Positions 32,719 through 40,708 of a DNA stretch of 40,724 nucleotides are shown in pieces. Each line of letters begins with the position of its first letter. Position 1 is the stretch's first letter. This DNA is from Bacteroidota bacterium. Lineage in GTDB: Bacteria; Bacteroidota; Bacteroidia; Bacteroidales; Tannerellaceae. The notes beneath the pieces were generated by a model. It ran no database searches and was not told the origin of the DNA. It saw only the letters and a program-made list of their open reading frames with translations. The position numbers and the translations under genes are program-made. The stretch is from assembly GCA_023429375.1 (NCBI GenBank), contig JAEYVY010000004.1, positions 1 through 40,724 on the forward strand, written 5' to 3'.

Positions 32719-33210
32719 TTACTTCCTATCTGCAATTTTTATGCTAATCCCTTTAATTTCCTGCCAGGCTGCTTTGTTAGTTACTCGTATCACAAAATGA
32801 TAACTCCCTGTATCGATATCGGTAGGTACATCAATCTTGACGATAGCCTGATATGAGGTCTGACCGGAAGGGATTGTAAAGGACTTGTTATAAACAAAGG
32901 GTTTAACTGGTGATTTATGTTTATGTTCCTCTTCTTCGCAATCAATATCATCTGTGCTATGCGAATGATGGTCAAAATTATTGTGAATTTCTATATTAAA
33001 ACTACCCAATTCTTGTTCGTCAGTAAATAGTGCGTTGAACTCAAACGATTCTCCACGAAAGACGGTCACACAATTAGCCGGAAATGCATTTTCATCATCC
33101 ATATTGATGACGGGTTTACTCACTTGTTTATCGTCATCACTACAAGAAAAAAGACCTCCCATAAAGAGAGATATCAGGAGTACAACTCCTATGCGTCTGC
33201 TTAACTTCAT
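32719..33210 (-). CDS. DUF4625 lipoprotein with His/acidic loop
   Basis: A 163-residue lipoprotein: the signal ends in the lipobox LFSC (Cys23), so the mature protein is lipid-anchored. The body is a beta-sandwich of DUF4625 type (VKIDVPTDIDTGSYHFVIRVTNKAAWQEIKGISIKI). A loop in the middle is full of likely metal ligands, from FDHHSHSTDD to EEEEHKHK. It starts 20 bp after the TonB receptor stop, so it is the second gene of that operon. I infer periplasmic or surface metal binding; the family has no proven role. Confidence 0.8.
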   Translation of the reverse strand: MKLSRRIGVVLLISLFMGGLFSCSDDDKQVSKPVINMDDENAFPANCVTVFRGESFEFNALFTDEQELGSFNIEIHNNFDHHSHSTDDIDCEEEEHKHKSPVKPFVYNKSFTIPSGQTSYQAIVKIDVPTDIDTGSYHFVIRVTNKAAWQEIKGISIKIADRK

Positions 33211-33230
33211 TATTATTTTTGTTTTTAAAA

Positions 33231-35372
33231 TTAAAATATCATACTCACTAAAAAAGTGAAATTCCTTCCGGGTTCAGGAACTTCGATCAAACGGTAAAAA
33301 CCGGTATGATCATAATACTTTCTGTTTAATAAATTCTCACCTTGAATAGTACAACGCAGTACTAGGCTGTTACATTCAAATTCTCGTCCCAATGCGGCAT
33401 TGAGGACTTTATAACCCGGAGTTGTCTTTTCCGGAGGAACAATCCGATTTTGCTTGCTGACAAATCTGTAATCGATAGACAAATAACTATTTCTGCCAGC
33501 CCACTTTTGGGCTGGGGTATATTTAAATGAAACCGTTGAACTCCAGGGCGGAGAGAATGGCAGACCATAGCCTTTCTTACTTCCTGAACGTTGTTCGGCA
33601 TATAAATACTCCGCTGTCCATTCGGCTTTCAGTTCATCGGAAATCCGGTAATTTAGCGTCCCTTCAAAACCATAACGGATCACTTTCGTTTGTGAATAGT
33701 TGTACATCTGAAGACCTTCATAATAATCCGGTGTTGGACTTAAGTAGATATAGTTCGGAAAATAATTCAAAAAAGGCTCGAATAGGATATTAAGCTTCCC
33801 ATTATCCCAATTGATTCCCGCATCCAACTGATAAGATTCTTCTGGTGAAAGCGTAGATTCTCCTTTCTCGTAGCGGAAGATATGATAATTCACTCCATCA
33901 GAACTTAGCTCTTTAGCAATCGGCGCCCGAAAGCTTTTCCCTACATTCGCTTTGAATAGCCAATTACCGGCCGCATAATTCACTCCAGCCGACCAAGTAA
34001 TGCTTCTAAACGAACGATGCAAATCCCGGGCACGTTGCTTATAAATCGAATCCACCTCTTCTACCGGTGTCTGAAACCAGTCATTGTATGCTTGCGTATC
34101 TACCTCTGTCTGATCAAAACGAATACCGGCACTTACAATCAACTGGTCATTGATGTGCAACTTATCATATAAAAAAGCACCCATGGTTGACAAACGAAAA
34201 TCCGGAATGATAAAGCCCCATCCATCACGTTTATTTTGTTGCTGTTCGCCGCTAAGACCAAACGTTACTTCATGTTGCTCAACTGGAGAAAAATGAAAAT
34301 CCAACGCTCCGGAATATGTGTTCTTATCAAATAAACGTTCCAAATTATCCGATGGAATCGGCATATAACCATGTGAAACCGATTCTGAAAATTCCTTGCG
34401 CAAATTATTTTGAAATGCAAAACGACCTTCCAACCTTCCTTGTGCTAGATACCACGTTGTATGATTAGTTAGTTTGAAATGGTTTACATCATGATAGGGA
34501 AAATCCACATCACGTGATGATCGGTCATAGTCAATATCCGACTCGCGAATTTCCAAACCATGTGCATTAGCAAAAAATCCACTTCTTGCATACACATTAC
34601 TCAACGTAAACGCTGTACGAAAGGTATTCCCCGTCCAACCTAATGTTAGACTCCCATTTTGTTCCTTGCCAGCCGTGTTTCTGAGCTGCTTGTCCTTCAA
34701 TCTGAAATAGTACGAATAATATTGGATACTATCAGTCGGCACTTTATAATCTCCATAATCAATCCATGTCAGATTGGCTCGATAAAAGAAATGATTAATC
34801 CGGCCTTGCAGATTAGCCGATGTGCCAATCGATTGATTGTTCGTACGTGAAAAAACATCAATTTCACCTTCGAACGGGTCAACAGGCAGAGATTCACTTT
34901 TCAAATTGATAACCCCTCCTATCGCATCTGAACCATACATTAACGAAGCTGGTCCTTTTATAACATCCACACTTTCAACCGATAACTGATTGATTTCCAG
35001 CCCATGGTCTTCCCCCCATTGTTGTCCCTCATGCTTAATCCCGTTTTCAGCTACAAGCAATCTATTAAAACCAAGACCACGAATAGTAGGTTTAGACTGC
35101 CCTGATCCAACAGACATTGCCTTTATCCCTGGAATATACGAAAGGGTTTGCATCAAACTACCTGACAGGTTTTCGCGTATGGAAGATCTATTCACTTGTG
35201 TGACATTTAAGGTGTTGCGCATACGAATCTGTTTATTACCCCATGCGCTAATAACGACTTCATTCAAACGCACACTATCTTGTACTTCTTGAGCAGATAG
35301 CGTATAGGAAAACAATAGGATGAAAAAAACAGAAAAGAGCTGACGGAATATATCGTTGTAAATTGATGACAT
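33231..35372 (-). CDS. TonB-dependent outer-membrane receptor, ZnuD-like
   Basis: A 713-residue receptor with signal peptide (about 1-27, ending LSAQ), a plug domain (LNEVVISAWGNKQIRMRNTL to LMYGSDAIGGVINLK) and a 22-strand barrel with the typical LNRKYYDHTGFYRLIEVPEPGRNF ending. The plug motif with GEDHGLEINQLSVESVDVIKGPAS resembles zinc receptors of the ZnuD group. No carboxypeptidase-like N-terminal domain. Location next to a Fur-type regulator, a His-rich lipoprotein and a candidate operator at its promoter supports a zinc role. Confidence 0.85.
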   Translation of the reverse strand: MSSIYNDIFRQLFSVFFILLFSYTLSAQEVQDSVRLNEVVISAWGNKQIRMRNTLNVTQVNRSSIRENLSGSLMQTLSYIPGIKAMSVGSGQSKPTIRGLGFNRLLVAENGIKHEGQQWGEDHGLEINQLSVESVDVIKGPASLMYGSDAIGGVINLKSESLPVDPFEGEIDVFSRTNNQSIGTSANLQGRINHFFYRANLTWIDYGDYKVPTDSIQYYSYYFRLKDKQLRNTAGKEQNGSLTLGWTGNTFRTAFTLSNVYARSGFFANAHGLEIRESDIDYDRSSRDVDFPYHDVNHFKLTNHTTWYLAQGRLEGRFAFQNNLRKEFSESVSHGYMPIPSDNLERLFDKNTYSGALDFHFSPVEQHEVTFGLSGEQQQNKRDGWGFIIPDFRLSTMGAFLYDKLHINDQLIVSAGIRFDQTEVDTQAYNDWFQTPVEEVDSIYKQRARDLHRSFRSITWSAGVNYAAGNWLFKANVGKSFRAPIAKELSSDGVNYHIFRYEKGESTLSPEESYQLDAGINWDNGKLNILFEPFLNYFPNYIYLSPTPDYYEGLQMYNYSQTKVIRYGFEGTLNYRISDELKAEWTAEYLYAEQRSGSKKGYGLPFSPPWSSTVSFKYTPAQKWAGRNSYLSIDYRFVSKQNRIVPPEKTTPGYKVLNAALGREFECNSLVLRCTIQGENLLNRKYYDHTGFYRLIEVPEPGRNFTFLVSMIF

Positions 35373-35406
35373 TTAAATTCTTATTTAACCTATAAAAAAA
35401 TATTTG

Positions 35407-35414
35407 CAAATGTA
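35407..35414 (-). promoter_or_regulatory. -7 box of the ZnuD-like receptor gene
   Basis: TACATTTG reads on the minus strand from 35414 to 35407, 34 bp before the start codon. It overlaps a 10-bp palindrome, ATTTGCAAAT (35402-35411). Confidence 0.55.
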
Positions 35415-35430
35415 GCAACAATTTTATATT

Positions 35431-35445
35431 TGCAACACTGTTGCA
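35431..35445. promoter_or_regulatory. candidate Zur operator (7-1-7 inverted repeat)
   Basis: TGCAACA-C-TGTTGCA is a perfect 7-1-7 inverted repeat, the geometry of Fur-family boxes. It lies between the divergent promoters: 16 bp upstream of the minus-strand -7 box (35407-35414) and 13 bp upstream of the plus-strand box (35459-35466), so a bound repressor would cover both -33 regions. A half-site-like GCAACA (35415-35420) adds a possible second contact. No other copy was noticed in the window. Confidence 0.7.
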
Positions 35446-35458
35446 TTAAAATATTCTC

Positions 35459-35466
35459 TATATTTG
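35459..35466 (+). promoter_or_regulatory. -7 box of the ABC/zinc operon
   Basis: TATATTTG matches TAnnTTTG, 18 bp before the ATG of the ATPase gene at 35485. Confidence 0.6.
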
Positions 35467-35484
35467 CCGAAAAGTTAATCGGTT

Positions 35485-36126
35485 ATGGATTACGCGCTTA
35501 TTACTGAAAAACTAACATTTGCCTATAGCGATTCGGTAAATTTCTCCTTTCCGGATATTACGTGCGACACAGGAGATCACTTATTAATCATGGGACCATC
35601 GGGCTGTGGTAAGACTACTCTACTTCATCTGCTTGCCGGTCTGTTAAGGCCACTTTCGGGTTCAATCATCATTAATAGTACCGACATTACAATGTTACAC
35701 AATAGTCTGCTGGATAAATTCAGAGGGAAAGAAATTGGTTTTGTCTTTCAGAAACCGCATTTCATCCAAGCCCTTTCTGTGATTGATAATATTCAACTCG
35801 CGCCCTACCTGAACCATCGGCAAGTGGATAACAATGAAATCGATCTTTTATTAAACAGGCTCAATCTCCTGCATAAACGCCATTCGCGTATTAACCAAAT
35901 GAGTGAAGGAGAATTACAACGTCTTTCCATTGCACGAGCTGTAATAAATAGGCCTGCAATTATACTGGCCGACGAACCAACATCCAGTTTAGATGATAAG
36001 AACTGCGAGGAATCTATAGCCTTACTGAAATCACAAGCTGAAATGTACAAGTCTAGCCTCATCATCGTCACGCACGACAAACGATTATGCAATCATTTTA
36101 ATCATGTCATCACATTAAAGCCATGA
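35485..36126 (+). CDS. ABC transporter ATP-binding protein of the putative zinc system
   Basis: A 213-residue LolD/MacB-class ATPase. Walker A is GPSGCGKTT, the Q-loop is FVFQKPHFIQAL, Walker B is IILADEPTSSLDD and the H-loop is in IIVTHDKRL. The ABC signature is MSEGELQRLSIARAV, with Glu in place of the first Gly of the usual SGGE. It overlaps the permease gene by 4 bp (ATGA). It matches by context the ATPase of Zur-regulated PA4063-PA4066-like systems. Confidence 0.88.
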   Translation: MDYALITEKLTFAYSDSVNFSFPDITCDTGDHLLIMGPSGCGKTTLLHLLAGLLRPLSGSIIINSTDITMLHNSLLDKFRGKEIGFVFQKPHFIQALSVIDNIQLAPYLNHRQVDNNEIDLLLNRLNLLHKRHSRINQMSEGELQRLSIARAVINRPAIILADEPTSSLDDKNCEESIALLKSQAEMYKSSLIIVTHDKRLCNHFNHVITLKP

Positions 36127-37376
36127 ACTTAACCTGGTTAGCCATAAGACAAATTAAATCTAAGCCTCTTTCATCGACGCTTAACATCATCTTATTTACC
36201 TCCGGTATTGCCATCATATCCCTACTCCTTCTTTTGCGAGATGGGTTTGAGAGGCAATTGGAACGAAACGCAAAAGGAATTGATTTGGTGGTAGGTGCAA
36301 AAGGTAGCCCGCTACAACTAATTCTATCAGGCATATATCATGTAGATTATCCCACAGGGAACATATCCTATACTGAAGCTCAAGCTTTAACTAAACATCC
36401 CTTAGTCAAAAAATCCATTCCGCAAGCTCTTGGTGATAATTACAAAGGTTTCCGTATTGTGGGTACGACTACAGAATACGTAGCGCTCTACGATGGTCGA
36501 CTTGCAGAGGGGATGCTTTGGAGCAATACATATGAGGTGACAATTGGATCAAAAGTGGCAGATGCTACCGGCTTACAGATAGATGATACCTTTTCTGGTG
36601 TACATGGATTTATTGAAGGAGCCGGACATAATCACGAAGAGCAAATGTATCTCGTCAAGGGTATTTTGGCAGAAACGGGCACGGTACTCGATCAATTAAT
36701 CTTGACTGACATAGCAAGTGTTTGGGAAATACATACTCATCATGATGATGATGAGCACAAGACCATGCATACTCATGACGAAAATGCAACAAACGAACAT
36801 GAACATAATCATGAACATGAAGACAATGAAGATACGGATAAAGAGATAACCTCCTTACTCATCTCCTATACGAGTCCGATGGGAGCAATCACCCTGCCAA
36901 GATATATTAATCAATCAACGAATATGCAAGCTGCATCTCCCGCAATAGAGATTAACCGTCTATTCTCGCTACTGGGCATTGGTATTGACGTTCTGAACTT
37001 GATTGCGGGCTTAATCATCCTCCTTTCGGCATTCAGCATCTTTATTTCACTCTTGCATTCATTAAACGAACGCAAATACGAACTTGCGTTGATGCGGGTC
37101 ATGGGAGGAAGCCGATTCAGGTTATTTACTATGGTACTTGTTGAAGGATTGATTTACGCTATCCTGGGTTATTTAGCTGGAATACTTTTAAGTCGATTAG
37201 GTATGATCTGGATTTCTGAATATACAGAAAACAGTTTCAATTACGATTTAGGTCAATGGACAAGTATTTGGGATATTTATTTATTACTTTTATCTCTTTT
37301 TATAGGTATTGTTTCAGCATTGATTCCTGCAATTAAAGCAACAAAGACAGATATATCAAAAACATTAAGTGAATGA
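36123..37376 (+). CDS. FtsX/MacB-type permease with His-rich periplasmic loop
   Basis: A 417-residue permease with one N-terminal helix (STLNIILFTSGIAIISLLLLL), a periplasmic domain, and three C-terminal helices (LLGIGIDVLNLIAGLIILLSAFSIFISLLHSL, LVEGLIYAILGYLAGILL, IYLLLLSLFIGIVSALIPAI). The periplasmic domain contains GAGHNHEEQ and then, at about residues 204-243, a segment dense in His, Asp and Glu (IHTHHDDDEHK, HTHDE, HEHNHEHED) that must bind divalent metal. There is no periplasmic adaptor gene, unlike the MacAB locus at 19277-23832. It overlaps both neighbours by 4 bp. Confidence 0.88.
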   Translation: MNLTWLAIRQIKSKPLSSTLNIILFTSGIAIISLLLLLRDGFERQLERNAKGIDLVVGAKGSPLQLILSGIYHVDYPTGNISYTEAQALTKHPLVKKSIPQALGDNYKGFRIVGTTTEYVALYDGRLAEGMLWSNTYEVTIGSKVADATGLQIDDTFSGVHGFIEGAGHNHEEQMYLVKGILAETGTVLDQLILTDIASVWEIHTHHDDDEHKTMHTHDENATNEHEHNHEHEDNEDTDKEITSLLISYTSPMGAITLPRYINQSTNMQAASPAIEINRLFSLLGIGIDVLNLIAGLIILLSAFSIFISLLHSLNERKYELALMRVMGGSRFRLFTMVLVEGLIYAILGYLAGILLSRLGMIWISEYTENSFNYDLGQWTSIWDIYLLLLSLFIGIVSALIPAIKATKTDISKTLSE

Positions 37377-37822
37377 AAAATCTTTTTCTAATATTGGCAC
37401 TCCTTATGAGCTCCGTTGTTTCAGCTCAGCAACCGGTGACCTGGGAGAATCTGTCCGAAATAAAATGGAAGACTGTCTACGATCCGATTAATGAACTCTA
37501 CTATGATATTCCCCAGCATAGCCAATCCATCAAGAAATTAAACAATAAAGAAATTATCATTCAGGGTTTCTATGTGCCAATCGATACAGAAGGGAAGTAT
37601 TTCGCCTTGTCGGCCACTCCATCAACTATGTGCTTTTTCTGCAATGTAGGAGGAATTGAGTCTGTGATGGAGATTAGGGTAAAGAAAGATCATGCCGAAC
37701 TGAAGAGAATAAAAGTTGATAAATATATCGAATTGAAAGGCCGATTCAAATTAAATATGAAAGTAAATGAATATCTGATGTATATTCTTGAAGACGCCGA
37801 ACTTGTAAAGGTTATCAAATAA
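37373..37822 (+). CDS. DUF3299-like periplasmic protein with CxxC
   Basis: A 149-residue protein with signal peptide (1-18, ending VSAQ). The body resembles the DUF3299 family: VTWENLSEIKW, NNKEIIIQGFYVPID, then FALSATPSTMCFFCNVGG with Cys87 and Cys90, and an ending VNEYLMYILEDAELVKVI. In PA4066-type relatives a similar segment follows GYVVPL. Membership is by pattern only. Overlap of start with the permease stop (ATGA) shows tight coupling, consistent with a periplasmic partner of the transporter that binds metal through Cys. Confidence 0.7.
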   Translation: MKNLFLILALLMSSVVSAQQPVTWENLSEIKWKTVYDPINELYYDIPQHSQSIKKLNNKEIIIQGFYVPIDTEGKYFALSATPSTMCFFCNVGGIESVMEIRVKKDHAELKRIKVDKYIELKGRFKLNMKVNEYLMYILEDAELVKVIK

Positions 37823-37826
37823 GTAG

Positions 37827-38180
37827 ATGAGATCAAAAAAGGCCCCAATAAAACGGATTTTGACAGGGATTCTATTCCTGTCGGTTTTCATGTATTATTA
37901 TTGCGGCATTACATTATTCTCTCGTGCTCATACACATGGACATTCATCTTACGTTCACTCACATCCATTCCGGAATGCGGAACATTCACATACGAACACT
38001 CAGATTTTACTCATTGCTGATTTCAATAACCTACAGGCTTTAGGCTTGATTTTTACCTTTTCATCGACTTCATTACCCATTTTCTTTACTCGCGAAATAA
38101 AAACTAAGCCTGTAAATAATAATATAGTTAGGTCTCACGAAACTTTATTCTATTTACGACCGCCTCCCCTTTGTGCATAA
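37827..38180 (+). CDS. His-rich small membrane protein
   Basis: A 117-residue protein of no recognised family. A basic N-terminus and one membrane helix (ILTGILFLSVFMYYYCGITLF) are followed by a short His-rich stretch (AHTHGHSSYVHSHP then EHSHT; seven His between residues 35 and 55), a second hydrophobic segment (LQALGLIFTFSSTSLPIFF) and a short tail ending in LRPPPLCA. It begins 4 bp after the previous gene. The repeated HxH pairs suggest metal binding; I infer a metal-handling accessory. Confidence 0.7.
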   Translation: MRSKKAPIKRILTGILFLSVFMYYYCGITLFSRAHTHGHSSYVHSHPFRNAEHSHTNTQILLIADFNNLQALGLIFTFSSTSLPIFFTREIKTKPVNNNIVRSHETLFYLRPPPLCA

Positions 38181-38266
38181 ATCTGTGATATTTTCTGATT
38201 TAAACTTTTCCTATTCAATTCTGTTTGAATGGAAAGCATTCTATTGACCAATTACTAATTTACAGA

Positions 38267-40675
38267 ATGAAGCACTATATATTTATGTTTATTGTTCTGC
38301 TTTGCTTTTCAAGTGTCAAAGCAGATGAAATCACTATAATCCCAGTTTCCACTACAGACGGAAACATTTTCGGTCATGTCATTGATAAAAAGACTGGAGA
38401 ACACCTCCCCTATATCAATATCATCCTCAAAAATACAACAATAGGAACGACAACTGACGCTACAGGGCATTATGTGTTGAAAAATCTACCGGAAGGGAAA
38501 TTTACCATTGTAGCATCAAGCTTAGGTTACATACCACAAGAGCATCCTATTGAAATAAAGAAAGGTAAGACGCTTGAAATTGACTTTGTCTTGGAAGAGG
38601 ATGCCCTCAACCTGAACGAGGTTGTAGTAACAGCAGGAAGAACAGTACAGAAGCGTATGGAGGCCTCTGTCATTGTAAATACTCTTAACGCCAAAAGCCT
38701 CGCTACTACCCAGTCCACTGTATTGGGTGAAGGATTAAACTATTGTACAGGTTTGCGTTATGAGAATGATTGTCAGAACTGTGGTTTTTCTCAAATACGT
38801 ATGAATGGACTGGAAGGTCCTTATTCGCAGATTCTAATCAACAGCCGTCCCATCTTCAGTGGACTTGCCGGTGTGTATGGGTTGGAACTAATACCGGCAA
38901 ATATGCTCGACAGAATTGAAGTTGTACGTGGTGGAGGCTCAGTACTCTACGGATCGAATGCCATTGCAGGTACTGTTAACCTAATTTTGAAAGACCCTAC
39001 AGTCAATTCATTCGAAGCGGGCTATAATACTTCCCTTATTGGCACAGGCGTTAGCGGTTCAAACGGCCCAACAGCTGATCACAATGCCTCCTTCAATGCG
39101 TCATTGGTTACAGACGATCATAGAACAGGAATTGCCGTATTCGGAAATATGCGCGATCGTAAAATATACGATCAGAATGGAGATGGATTTTCTGAGATTG
39201 CCCCTATGCAGAATACAGTAATCGGCACACGGTTCTTCCATCGTCCTTCATATAAAAATAAGATAAGCCTTAATTTCTTTAATATACGGGAAAACCGCAA
39301 CGGAGGAAATATGCAGGACAGGCCATTACATGAAAGAGATGTAGCTGAAGCTGTTAGTCACAACATGTTAGTGGGAGACTTAACCTTCGAACAATACCTA
39401 AGGGAAAGTGACATCCTTTCTATCTTTGCTTCCGGTCAGCTTCTGGATCGCGATTCTTATTATGGAGCCAACCAGTCTCTCAAAGATTACGGGAATACCA
39501 AAGATAAAACCTACAATATGGGAGTCCAGTATAAAGCTAGCTTTGGCATCTCTTCATTAGTAGGAGGTATCGAACATACAGGTTCATTTCTTAAAGATAA
39601 GAAGCTTGGATACCCAGACTATGAAAATGCCGTAATCGTAGATGACAAAATAGTATCCGTACCTCACATCCCTAACACAATCGTATCCGATCAATCCTTA
39701 CATACCACAGGAGCATTCGCTCAATACGAGATTAAACTAGGAAAGGCTAAGCTTTTGGCTGGTGCGCGCATCGAAAATTATGCGATTGACAATAAACAAG
39801 CCGAAGGTAGCGATAAGTCTGGGAATGTACTAATCCCAAGAGCCAGTATTATGTATGATATAACATCCTACTTACAAACGAGAATAGGTGTATCAAGAGG
39901 TTATCGTGCACCTCAGATATTTGATGAGGACCTTCATATAGAAACGTCAGGATCGCGTCAGGTGATTAACAAGAATGCACCGGATTTAGAACGCGAAAAC
40001 AGTACTAGTTACACTCTTTCTTTTGATTTTAATAAGTCAATTGGCACGCTTAACACAGGGATTTTGCTGGAAGGCTTCTATACACAACTACATAACCCCT
40101 TCCGCAACGAGATAGGTGAACCGGACGAACACGGTACTGTAGTCTATACACGGGTCAATTCAAAAAATGGAGCTACAGTAAAAGGGGTGAATTTGGAGTT
40201 CAAATTGTCTCCTTCACAAAACCTCCTTTTCAATCTTGGCTTTACGGCTCAATCAAGCAGATACAAAGAAGGTGATGAGAACTTCGATGAGAAGAAATTC
40301 TTTCGCACCCCAGATACCTATGGGTTCTTCACTTCTGATTGGACATTCGCGCGCAGATTTGGCCTTTCTGTTACCGCCAATTACACAGGAAGGATGCTTG
40401 TCCCTTATTTCGGGTCCGAACTACCCGTAGGCGAACTTCGCGATGCCGGCGAGTTACGCAAGTCAGATCCTTTTTTTGATGCCGGCCTAAAGCTTCATTA
40501 CAATATGCCTGTTGGTAAAGGGGTTACCATGCAGTGGTTCGGAGGTATAAAAAACATATTCAATTCGTTTCAAAGCGATTTTGATAAAGGAATAGACCGG
40601 GATCCTTCCTATGTCTATGGTCCAGGCTTACCACGAACAGTATTCATAGGTGTCAAAATAGGTAATTTGCTCTGA
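38267..40675 (+). CDS. TonB-dependent receptor with carboxypeptidase-like N-terminal domain
   Basis: An 802-residue receptor: signal peptide (1-19, MKHYIFMFIVLLCFSSVKA), a CarboxypepD_reg-like beta domain (FGHVIDKKTGEHLPYINIIL to TLEIDFVLEEDALNLNEVVV), the plug (RIEVVRGGGSVLYGSNAIAGTVNLIL) and a barrel. The plug has the unusual motif ENDCQNCGFSQIRMNG. ATG 38267 is chosen, because the in-frame TTG at 38225 would add 14 residues before a clean signal peptide. It lies 86 bp after the His-rich gene and is probably in the same operon. Substrate inferred to be zinc or a zinc complex. Confidence 0.85.
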   Translation: MKHYIFMFIVLLCFSSVKADEITIIPVSTTDGNIFGHVIDKKTGEHLPYINIILKNTTIGTTTDATGHYVLKNLPEGKFTIVASSLGYIPQEHPIEIKKGKTLEIDFVLEEDALNLNEVVVTAGRTVQKRMEASVIVNTLNAKSLATTQSTVLGEGLNYCTGLRYENDCQNCGFSQIRMNGLEGPYSQILINSRPIFSGLAGVYGLELIPANMLDRIEVVRGGGSVLYGSNAIAGTVNLILKDPTVNSFEAGYNTSLIGTGVSGSNGPTADHNASFNASLVTDDHRTGIAVFGNMRDRKIYDQNGDGFSEIAPMQNTVIGTRFFHRPSYKNKISLNFFNIRENRNGGNMQDRPLHERDVAEAVSHNMLVGDLTFEQYLRESDILSIFASGQLLDRDSYYGANQSLKDYGNTKDKTYNMGVQYKASFGISSLVGGIEHTGSFLKDKKLGYPDYENAVIVDDKIVSVPHIPNTIVSDQSLHTTGAFAQYEIKLGKAKLLAGARIENYAIDNKQAEGSDKSGNVLIPRASIMYDITSYLQTRIGVSRGYRAPQIFDEDLHIETSGSRQVINKNAPDLERENSTSYTLSFDFNKSIGTLNTGILLEGFYTQLHNPFRNEIGEPDEHGTVVYTRVNSKNGATVKGVNLEFKLSPSQNLLFNLGFTAQSSRYKEGDENFDEKKFFRTPDTYGFFTSDWTFARRFGLSVTANYTGRMLVPYFGSELPVGELRDAGELRKSDPFFDAGLKLHYNMPVGKGVTMQWFGGIKNIFNSFQSDFDKGIDRDPSYVYGPGLPRTVFIGVKIGNLL

Positions 40676-40708
40676 TTAAGAAGAACTGAACTATAACAAG
40701 AAGAGCGA

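Noticed and set aside
35402..35411. ATTTGCAAAT as a second Zur box
   Set aside because: A 10-bp palindrome that overlaps the -7 box, but it lacks the 7-1-7 geometry and the TGCAACA half-site; kept only as a note.
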